From assembly GCA_035578175.1 (NCBI GenBank), contig JAQMRL010000005.1, positions 56,649,722-56,713,721 on the forward strand: DNA of 64,000 bases. The letters are read 5' to 3'. Under the pieces are notes generated by a model. It did not search any database. It was not told the origin of the DNA and was given only the letters and a program-made list of their open reading frames with translations. This stretch comes from Catonia carolina (lineage: Eukaryota; Arthropoda; Insecta; Hemiptera; Achilidae). Both the position numbers and the translations under genes were made by a program. Numbering within the stretch: the first letter of the stretch is position 1; every line of letters starts with the position of its first letter. This document shows positions 44,804 to 54,600 of this stretch, in pieces.

Positions 44804-45750
44804 ACTTTCTCTTGCCTATATGAATATATAGGAAGGAAAGTATTGTTTTCATGTCGATTTTTAGAAATCGAGTTTTCACCGGATCTATATGTTTTCAGAC
44901 CCCCTGAACTCAAAAAACATGTTTTTAGCGATTGGTCTGTGTGTGTGTGTGTGTGTGTGTGAACAGAATATCTCAAGAACGGAACATCGTACGAACTTGA
45001 AACTTGAAATTTAAGTTACATACCACTACCGGACCCGACACGAACATTTTCATCAAAATCGGTCAACCGGAAGTAGTAGTTTATTCGTGTAATTTTTCAC
45101 TTTTTTGCGATTTTCTCAAAAACTGGTCCTACGATTTTTTTTTAAATCGCCTGGTTTACTCAATTTTTTATTCTCTACAAGATAGGGTAGGCGTCAAGTT
45201 TACTGAAATTCTGGGTGAGGCTGTTTTCACGTAAAAAAATAGTTTTTTAAGATTACGGCTTTAATATGCAATTTAGCGCAAAAATTTATATAATCAAAGT
45301 TGTAGAAAATTTAAAATTCTACAACTTTTATTTCAAACATTTTTTTGTTTAACGCTTAGTTTAGCAGTAATTAGCGATTTTCTGAATTTTTTCTCACGAA
45401 AACGCGTGAAAAATCGATTTTTTTAAGATTTCGGCTTTAGAATGCATTTTACGACAAAAGTGTATATAATAAATTTTATAGGAAATAAAATGATCTACAA
45501 CTTTTATTTAAAGCATTTTTCACTACATAGCCTAGTTTAGAGAGAAAGAGTGATTTTCCGTATTTTTAAGCCAAACTCAGTTCGATTTTCATTTTGCGTC
45601 TTTCACTCATGATTAAAATAAGTTTATGTTTTTGAGGTTAGTTTTTTGTTTATTTCTAATGTTTTATTACTAATGTTAGGTTTATTGTTAATTATTTGCA
45701 CTGGCAAGAGAAAGTTGTGTGATTGTTTCACAACAGATTTTTTTAAATTT
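44804..45750 (+). mobile_element. Helentron-like element (HINE), best full-length copy
   Basis: The 5' end ACTTTCTCTTGCC (44804-44816) is the complement of GGCAAGAGAAAGT (45703-45715), a 13-bp subterminal inverted repeat. (GT)10-type microsatellite lies at 44938-44961. The 3' repeat is followed by the palindrome-like TGTGTGATTGTTTCACAAC and a T run. No open frame is present. This order (5' repeat, microsatellite near one end, inverted partner, 3' stem-loop) is that of DINE-1/HINE non-autonomous Helentrons. Confidence 0.85.
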
Positions 45751-45854
45751 ATTTTCTCATGCACTGCTGACAGAGGTGGCGCCCAACAACTTTATTATTT
45801 TTTAGTTCACATTTAAGTGATTGCCCACCGGTCTAAGTTGAAGGTGAGGTGGTG

Positions 45855-46090
45855 CAGTTATCTCCTCTGAAAGTAATGAATTTCAATATACTGCCAGACC
45901 CTGTGGTGAATGAAGTTAAGGTGCAATTTCCAGGATGGAAATTAGATGCTTTTCAGAGGGCCTGGCATGTTGGCATACTTTTCCACTCAGTGAGGAAAAT
46001 ATGGTAAACCATGTCACTCCTCGTTTTACTTAGTAAAGCCTCTAGAGGTTCAAACCAGCCTTTCGGCTGATGATCTAAACAACAACACAT
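45855..46090 (+). repeat. Family C repeat, 3' half (split copy)
   Basis: It resumes at TTATCTCCTCTGAAAG and runs to GATCTAAACAACAAC. With 43925-44097 it reconstitutes one copy split by ~1.76 kb of insertion that includes the Helentron-like element. Confidence 0.85.
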
Positions 46091-46487
46091 TTAATCTTCT
46101 AGGGTAACAATACATTTTTCTTTGTTTAAATTCATTTAAATGGTCAGAACTATCTTATTTAAAATCGGGAAATGTCTTTTTTAAACTGACAATTTTGATC
46201 GTTGGTTGTTTTCGAGTAGAGTTGAACGGGATTTTCAATCATGTCTGTTTATGTACTAGTGTCACTCGTTAACTCAAACTTAACAATTCATACAAAGTTT
46301 TGCTGACTGGCGTAGCTGGTACGGAAGTCAAAACTACCTTAAGAGAAATTTGAAAATATGTTTAAAATAAAATTTTAAATGAACTAAGGCAATCTTTTGA
46401 TATGATCTTTGAGTTTACGCTTATCAATAGGCGATACAATTATTATAATATAACAATCAAATAAATATCATATTTTTTTACTGTGCT
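46091..46487. other. Intergenic, nothing recognised
   Basis: No supported feature. Confidence 0.35.
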
Positions 46488-46886
46488 GCTGTTGTTTAGG
46501 TCAACAGCCGAAAGGCTGGTTTGAACCTCTAAAGGCTTTACTAAGTAAAACGAGGAGTAAGGTAGTTTACCATAGCCTTCCTCAATGAGTACAAAAGTAG
46601 CCTATACTTTTCAGCATGCCAGGCCCTCCTAAAATCATCTACTCTTCGCCCTGCAAATGACACCTTCACTTTATTCACCATAGGGTCTGGCTGTATAACG
46701 AAATTCATTACTTTCAGAGGAGATAACTCTGACTAGTGTCTGTTACACCTCTACCTCTTCTATTCTTAAATAGTTCAGTCATATAATTGGCTGACCACGT
46801 GATAAGAAACAGAACTATTTTTTGTAGCCCTGGAACTAACAAATCGAGTGCAAATAATTTACCACTCAACCTGCCTATTATGGGCG
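46488..46886 (-). repeat. Family C repeat, full length, inverted
   Basis: GTTGTTTAGGTCAACAGCCG ... CAACCTGCCTATTATGGG is the complement of the plus-strand copies. Its ends define the family limits: CCCATAATAGGCAGGT at the start, TGACCTAAACAAC at the end. Confidence 0.87.
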
Positions 46887-47476
46887 AATTTTTCTGCTAT
46901 AGCACCTTTAACCGAAAGCTATTGAAGCAAACTTAGAATTTTATAGTGTTTAATTTTTGGTATTTTTAACTTTTCCAGCTTTTCTTAGCTAGCATGAAAA
47001 AATTTAAATTTGGATTCTTACACCAGGGGAAATATGAATTAAATTTAACGCCTAAAATATTGAGATACAGTTAGCTTAAATTTTAAAGTAGATACATTAA
47101 GATTAAACCTGAATTCTGAAAAAAAATTAATCCTAGTTTTATACGTTACTTTTAAAATAACGGAAATTTATGACTAAAACAAACTCACGCAAATTCACTA
47201 AAAGAAATTCATGCTCTTATCACAGAAAACTGATAGAAAAACTAAGACTTGAATAAATAAAAATAATTGTGATTTCAGAAATTTAAGGTGTGTCATGCAA
47301 CCGATCTGTATAACTTGGCTGGATCTTAATTTGATTTATGTCGATAGTCTTAAAATTAAGAACTGTTAGTCATCACGTTAAATAAACTCAGCGACAAAGT
47401 TTTAAAATGGTTTTTTATTTTGATTGGCTGTTCTTAAACTAACCGAATTATTATAAATACAATAATTTTACTTACC

Positions 47477-47760
47477 TAGTAGTGATAAATAATCGTAAAC
47501 GAATAAACTTAAAACTGTTGTTTTTAACGATACGCCTTTAAGAAATTGTGAATTAATTTCCAGCTGCTTTACGTTGTTGACTCCATGCCCGCAGTCACAC
47601 AACTGTGTCGTTTCTATAGCTAATAGTAAAAAACCGGCTTCTCCCGCTAACAAAACAGGTACGATAGGAGAGAGAAATAATATGTGGTGGGCTAGGTGTA
47701 CACGTTCTCCGTAGTTTACTCCACACCGCAATGTCCAGACTCTGAATAAAAGTGGTGTAA
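47477..47760 (-). other. Candidate non-coding first exon with strong splice donor
   Basis: On the minus strand, an open stretch (ATG at 47731) ends at CTACTAG followed by GTAAGTAAA (47476-47468), a perfect donor. It is GC-richer than its flanks. The first coding exon of the MINPP1-like gene (16338) needs an upstream 5'UTR exon on this strand, and this is the only strong candidate I noticed. An unrelated transcript is equally possible. Confidence 0.35.
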
Positions 47761-47764
47761 TTAA

Positions 47765-47805
47765 CGATGACGTGACGTCACACGCAACTACTATATAAGT
47801 TCAAT
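47765..47805. promoter_or_regulatory. CRE-like (TGACGTCA) and TATA-like motifs
   Basis: GATGACGTGACGTCACACG contains the palindromic CREB/ATF site TGACGTCA. It is followed by CTATATAAG, which is TATA-like on the plus strand; on the minus strand it reads CTTATATAG. The direction of any promoter is uncertain. Confidence 0.4.
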
Positions 47806-47984
47806 TGTACAGTTGAAAGAAAGTTATTTTGTTAATGCAACTGTTCTACAGACCATAACTTGGATGAGGAATGTACTACGAGTGAAACCATCTATTAAAA
47901 ATCCTCCTTCACAGTTCATTGTACAGTAACAGTTTATCGAAAATCTTAAGTACGATTCCATAAAATAATTAAATATTTTTACTA

Positions 47985-48398
47985 TTTTTACTTTCTCTTG
48001 CCTATATAAACGTAGGAACGAAAGTATTGTTTTCATTTCGATTTTTTGATATCGAGTTTTCACGGGATTTACACGTTTTTAGACCCCTGAACCCAAAAAA
48101 CATGTTTTTTAGGACTTGTCTGTGTGTAAACAAAATATTTCAAAAATAGAACATCGTACGAATTTGAAACTTAATACTTAAGTTAGGTACCACTAAAGGA
48201 CTCGACACGAACATTTTTATTAAAATCGGTCAACCGGAGTAGTAATTTTATTCGTGTCATTTTTCCCTTTTTATCGATTTTCTCAAAACGGCTTCTACGA
48301 TTTTTTAAAAAAATCGCCTCATTTACTACATTTATTATGCTCTACAAGGTAAAGTAGTCGCCATGTCTGCTTTTTTAAGATTTCATTTTTAGCGATTG

Positions 48399-48429
<31 letters not shown>

Positions 48430-49195
48430 AACAGAATATCTCAAGAACGGAACATCGTACGAACTTGAAACTTAAAACGTAAGTTAGGTAGGCCTACTAC
48501 TGAGGACGCGACACAAACATTTTCATCAAAATCGGTCAACCAGAAGTAGTAATTTATCCGTGTAATTTTTCAGTTTTTTTGCGCTTTTCTCAAAAACTGG
48601 TCCTACAATTTTTTTTAAAATCGCCTGGTTTACTAAATTTTTTATGCTCTACAAGATAGGTTAGGGCGCCTTGCCTGCTGAAATTCTTGAAGAGGCTGTT
48701 TTCTCGTACAAAAAATCGTTTTTTTTAAGATTGCGACTTTCATATGCATTTTGGCGCAAAAATGTTGTAGATAATTTAAAAACCTACAACTTTTATTTCT
48801 AACATTTTTTGTATTACGCTTAATTTAGCGGCAATTAGCGATTTTCTGTTTTTTTCTCACGAAAACGCGTGATAAATCGATTTCTTTTAAGATTTCGGCC
48901 TTAGTATGCATTTTACGACAAGAGTGTATAATAATTAAATTTATAGAAAATTAAAAGATCTACAACTTTTATTTCGAGCATTTTTCTCTACAGAGCCTAG
49001 TTTAGCGTGAAAGAGTGATTTTTCGTATTTTTAACAAACTGAGGTTGATTTTAATTTTGCGTCTTTCACTCATGATTAAAATAAGGTTATGTTTTCTGTT
49101 TATTTCTATGTTTTATTATACTAATGTTAGGGTATATTGTTCATTATATGCAATGGCAAGAGAAAGTTGTGTGAGTGTTTCACACCAATTTTTTT
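47985..49195 (+). mobile_element. Helentron-like elements: one complete 5' part joined to a second copy's 3' part
   Basis: The 5' end ACTTTCTCTTGCC (47990-48002) is present. The sequence runs to AAGATTTC at ~48381, then restarts at TTTTTAGCGATTGGTCTGTG (48386) with a (GT)n run (48402-48429). It continues to GGCAAGAGAAAGT (49155-49167) and GTGTGAGTGTTTCACACC. It is either two tandem, truncated copies or one copy with an internal duplication. Confidence 0.83.
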
Positions 49196-50004
49196 TAAAG
49201 TCGCATAAACTGCTTTAGTTATTAACGATTGCTATGATTTACGGTACAGTACCAAATCGGTGAATTTTAACCATTCGCGGACTATTGACGGATATATCCG
49301 CCAAAACATCTTTCTCAAAAGTTCGTTTTGCGGATATAGGCCTATCCGCATACGGTTTTGAGTGGTTATGGTCGTTTTCCGTATATATTTACTCATTTAA
49401 AAATTAAATCAAAAAGGATTTTGACTAAAATTTGTCTTAATAGTCATTAAAATTATGCCGAAATATTCCAGAAAATTTGCGTCTGCGGAAGCTGGGTTGA
49501 CAGTATTACTGCCAGGTTACCTGGCTGTCTCACGAGGTCAACGTTCCATATCAATCGTGCTTCCTCAGTTAAATACTATTTACAGTTGAGCCCGTTCTTA
49601 GTTTGCTCCTACTGTCAACAAACCAAAGCCAGCTACTACATGGTGCACGCTAGAGTTTACGACTTTACGGATGTTGTATTCCTATTAAGTTAACTATTTT
49701 TTAAATTATAAGTGCTTAAAATACTAAAAACATCAGTCATGATATGATGTAGGTCTAACAATTCCATTTAAAAAAATACTTTAAAAGTATTTTATATATA
49801 AATACTTTTGAAAGTATTTTGTTGTTACTTTTTAATCAGCGTGTATACATTTTGATACAATGCGCATGCTCAGTGACATCATTATTTGTTTACATTAGGA
49901 GCAAACTATAGAGAGGCTGAACTATACAAGTGTTACGTCTATCCAATTTAATCATAATGTTTCTTTAAACAATCTTTTTACCTACTTGTATTTTTTTTTT
50001 AATT

Positions 50005-50190
50005 ATTTATTTAACGTCGCATCAACTGCAACGGTCATTAGTGAAGACGTTGGGGTGTAACTGTGTACAATGGAAGATGAAATGATTTTTTGTAACGTAT
50101 GAAAATTTGCCGTGCCTGAGTAGGATTTGAACCCGCGACCGCATGATGAGAGGCGAGCACGTTACCAACAACGCCAATGCGGCCGGCACT
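50005..50190 (-). repeat. tRNA-derived SINE (family B)
   Basis: Very similar to 1950-2122: TAACGTATGAAAATTTGCCG TGCCTGAGTAGGATTTGAAC (box B complement), then GCATTGGCGTTGTTGGTAAC on the minus strand (box A). Confidence 0.8.
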
Positions 50191-50234
50191 TGTAGATTTG
50201 TTTTCTCCTTTTTCAGCAATTCAACGTACAGTAT

Positions 50235-50509
50235 TCAGATGAACTAATGTCCCCTAGCCGTGGGAGTGAGAGAATGCATAACGCTCTCACACGCACAAGC
50301 CATACGCGCCGTTCCAATAACATTGTCTTTAATTTTACTCATTGTTGTAAGCAAGCGTTTATGCATGCAGTAAACTAACAAGCAAGATAAAGACTGTAGT
50401 ATGTTTTCAGATTTGGATTATTACGGTAAAGATATTTGAGCGTATGCGTAGTTATGCCACATATTATCTCCCTCTCACTCGCTCGGCTATGGGGCATTAG
50501 TTCATCTGA
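50235..50509. mobile_element. 275-bp MITE with ~38-bp terminal inverted repeats
   Basis: The left TCAGATGAACTAATGTCCCC TAGCCGTGGGAGTGAGAG is complementary to the right CTCTCACTCGCTCGGCTATG GGGCATTAGTTCATCTGA with few mismatches. No ORF is present. Confidence 0.88.
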
Positions 50510-50794
50510 TAACTCTACAAATATTTTTTTAGTCAGCTCTATTTACGTGTATATCCGCATAAGACACGTCCCTCAGAACTAAAGATGGATAAACCCGCAT
50601 CCACTCTTATTAATTAAAAGTGAATAAAAAATATGTGATAAATTTTGCGTGAATTCTAATCCGTTAAAAACAGTTTTCTATCCAAAAAACACACCTTTCT
50701 ATAAAAAAAAAAAAACATGTTACCCCAACCTATAATTAAATGCGACTGACATGCAACTAACGCCGTCCACGAAGGGATAACATTTAATATAATT

Positions 50795-50890
50795 TCTGAC
50801 TATAGCTGAGAATCGAACCACGGAGCTTCCGTTTTGCAGTGTGCGGCACAGTCTAGCACTCTAATCACTGTGTCACAGGGGGCGGACACT
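50795..50890 (-). repeat. tRNA-like SINE head
   Basis: AGCTGAGAATCGAACCACGG (box B complement) and GTGACACAGTGATTAGAGTG on the minus strand (box A-like). No full body is defined. Confidence 0.5.
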
Positions 50891-51589
50891 CATATTTTGT
50901 GTGTAATGTAAGTCTAAATGTTTTTGGAGAGGGTTTTACGTCCTACTGTTCTCCACATGAATACCTAATGCAATGCAGACCTAAACAGAACCCACAACGA
51001 ACGAGCTGACAAAAATACCAAGGGCTAGTAAGTTCACAATGTACGCTACAAGTTCAAAGTAACTTTTATTTTACTGAAATGTTTTATGGAAGTGATAATC
51101 ACATAAAAAATTGAATATTTTTAATCTCGTTTTATGAATAATGTCGTATCAATAATAATCAAGTAAGTAGGCAATTGCCACGAATTTAAAAAGTGCTACA
51201 GAACTCTTTAGGGGAATATTTGAACACGTGTTACAGAATTACACCTGTTTAAATAACATGGCTGCAATAAAATTAAGCTCAAATTATGTAATTAATGATA
51301 CTTTTTAAAAAATTGTAGTAAATACACTAAATTTTTGTATAAGATTAGTTACCATGTCTGCAAATCTGATACTATCGTCTTACTTTGGTATTGAAAAATC
51401 TCTCATCAACTGTGAATTTGTTTGAAGCAAAAACAGCTGAGTTCAGCCATCCAGTGCAAATTGCTATAACGGCTAGTGAACTGAACAGCACAGTTATGTT
51501 CACATAAACAAAAAATATTTCTAAAATAAATGACCTTTTTTATTGCATTGTAATTTTTACTTAACCGCTTGTTTAAAATTATTGGCGGA
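50891..51589. other. Sequence upstream of eIF3b
   Basis: No repeat or coding feature recognised. It should contain the eIF3b core promoter near 51400-51600, but no TATA box or other specific element is evident to me. Confidence 0.35.
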
Positions 51590-51636
51590 TCGGCTTCACA
51601 GCTGATGTGTCGAGGTGCTATACAATGCTGCCACAA
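51590..51636 (+). other. Candidate non-coding first exon (5'UTR) of eIF3b
   Basis: A relatively GC-rich stretch ends in CACAA followed by a strong donor GTAAGT at 51637. The next acceptor (CCTGTAG, ending 51991) opens the exon with the eIF3b start codon. The resulting 355-nt 5'UTR intron is plausible. The transcription start is not determined; no clear TATA box is visible upstream. Confidence 0.5.
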
Positions 51637-54600
51637 GTAAGTGGAAACTATCGTACTCCATTTTGTTAGTAAAAAGTGTTATATAATTTTTGTATAAATT
51701 TTATTATTGTCAATACTGGTTTTTTGTAGAATTATTTATAATAAATTAATAAAAAACCTTCTGTTCGAGTAAACATAAGTACTGGTGAATGTCCTCAAGA
51801 ATAAATCGACTTTTATTATGTACATAAGTTAACGAATATGTTGGTAATATTATAAAATGTTTTAATTATAAATACTATCGAGTTTAAAATAATTATTTTA
51901 GATGTTTTTTTATAGGTTTAACTCTGTTTAACTTTATCAATTTATTTTGTAATGTAAGTGTATTGTATGTTTCATGTTGGCTATCCTGTAGACCAACCCG
52001 GTTCCGGCAACGACGATAGAGTTGCCCATGAGGTTGCCAAGATGGCTAAAAAGAAAGATTCAGAAAAATCTTCACAAAACAGTGAAAATGTCAAAAGTAC
52101 GAAAGCTCAACAGGGAGACGATGACGAACCCAACTTTAGTGATCCAGAGGGATACGTCGATCCGATTAGTGATGAAGGTATGTATTGAGATTTGTATCTT
52201 GTACCTGTCCCATGGGTTCACTATCCTTTTGCCCAGTTTAAATTTATTATGTTTCATACTTGTTAAATTTTGGCGAGTTATCTGAAATTAACTTTCATTT
52301 TATTAACGCTGGAGTTTTGATGTATGAATATTATTTTTACGGTGGTAGTCTCATGTTAATTTTAGGAGACAATATGGTGATCGATTTGGCGCTTAGGTTA
52401 TTTTGGGTTAACCGACTTGGCGTATGTTGGTTCAGATTACGCTTTCAGAATATCTTCCTAGTTTTGTAAGAATATCTGTCGAAGCCCCAAAATTGTTTAA
52501 GTAATTCTGATAAAATATATAAATTGACAATTTGATCTAATTGTTAATAAACTGTAAGATAAGATTGTGTTTTTAGTAACTCATTTAATTGTGAGTACTT
52601 CTTTTAACTCTGTAATATGATACCTTACATCGATGTACCTCGTAATTTTTTCTTTTATGTATGTTTGTTATGGATCTGTTAATTTGACATGTCAAATTAT
52701 TCTGTATAACAGGCAGCCTAAGCATAATTGCTTTACCATTGTGTTAGTCTTCATTTTTCTAATTTGCCTGTGAGATCAGTGTTCACAATATTAAGACGAT
52801 TTAACCGTTAATAAGATGTCTTATTAATCGGTATTAAAATGAATTATAAAATCATGAATTATGTAACTTTTAATTCTATAATAATTGTCTTCATAAGGTA
52901 TATATGGCTTATCTTCAAATGAAACAGATAGGCTTCGCATTCCAAGAATGTGAGCTCTTATTATCTCTAATTAAATGGTTTTGAATGGTAATTCAGTAGA
53001 ATCTGGGCTTTTCACCTATTTTAACAATTTTTATGTTTATTTATACAATCTTTGTGCGTTAAATACAAATTTGAGGTTAATTTTGCGCGCCAATTGCTGT
53101 AAAATTATTTATTAATGTTTATTTTATTATTGACCAACATAACCTTCAGTTTCCTAACAACTTTTTAATTTATGCCTTTATATTAAGTAGACTATACTTA
53201 CAAATTTTATGATGCAAACAAATTAAAATTGATTGAAAATAAACAAAAATATTGATCAATAAAGAGAAATTTATGAAATATTTACTATCGCTGATCGATA
53301 ACCTCTTCACTACATTGTGGCAGGGTGTAATGACCTCATTTTCTAGTGTATATTAAATATTGTGAAGAGGTTTTTGGTTAGAATGTCCAAGAACCTAATT
53401 AATTTTTGTTTATTGATTTATTTGTTTTTGATTATAAAATTTGTCAGTCGATGATAAAAAACGCTCTTATACCAATAATTTTAAGTGTTAGAACACGAAA
53501 GTAACCTCAGATTCGGATTTAGCACATAAATTTCAAACATTAAAATTGTTAAATTCAGTAAGAAGCCGTATAACTGTACAATTACTTATGAATTTTTGTA
53601 ATAGAATCTAATAAAACTTTAGAACTACATATTGGGTCTAACTTTTCCGTTGATGGTTACAAGGAAGGTTATGTATTTATATAATGTTTTGAAGAATTAA
53701 GTAGACCTTTAATCAAAACTAATTCAGATTTGTGTTCTTTAGATATTAATTTTTTCATGTAGGTGATTGTAGAGCTTACTTTATTATTATTACTATACAC
53801 TGATTGTGGCTATTGTGAAAATTGTGATTGTATAAGCCTAGTACAGTAAAAATCGATTATAACGACCCTAAGGAGACTGGGTGAATTCAGTCGCTATAGC
53901 GGGTAGTCGTTAAAGACGATATGTATCGCCCCTATACATATACGTGTATCTATTTTATACGCACAGTAGTTTCCAGTACTGTACTGAATATGCACACAGT
54001 ACTAGCTTTCAATTAACTTCTATTTTCATATGATGCGTGTAGGGTTTCTTATATAAAAATACAATGAAATTAATGATAACATATTTAAAAATATACAGTA
54101 CAATACGTAACAACTAGCAAATTAAACATTTTCGTTAAAAAAGTCTGTGATAGATGTCATTTTCATGAATGTTTGTTGTAAACGGTAAGTTTAATAATTT
54201 TCTCTACACGGTATTCAAAGCTTCTTTAAGTTCTGAATTTGTGTCAGCTAGGAGAAACAATTTCTGAACGGTTCAAATTGCTCCAGAAGCTTCTGTAACA
54301 GTTGGCAGTTCTAATTCTTCGGTGTCATCAAACTTTTCCATTTCTCTCCAATTTTTGGCAATATTAGCGTGCACCTGCTGACTGCGTAATGGTAACAGTT
54401 TTGTTACGGCAAACAAAAAAATAAGTTAGATGCAGTACAAAATTTGGAGAATCAGACCAATGTATACAGTAGATTGTGCCAGATTGTTGGGAAGACTTAG
54501 CACCTTATCGCAAACATTAATAATTATATTGTCATAAACATCTGCTTCATATTTTGAAAATGTTAGTGGTGCTATAGTTGACTAAAAATTACTCAATTAA

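Larger units (their letters stand above)
49268..50620. mobile_element. Possible piggyBac-like remnant
   Basis: TTAACCATTCGCGGACTATT GACGGATATATCCGCC on the left and GGATAAACCCGCATCCACTC TTATTAATTAA on the right are loosely complementary, and TTAA occurs at both ends. No transposase is visible and other repeats are nested within. Weak call. Confidence 0.3.

Noticed and set aside
51958..52041. Upstream in-frame ATG for eIF3b (51964)
   Set aside because: It lies before the splice acceptor at 51991, so it would be intronic; the ATG at 52042 gives the expected N-terminus.
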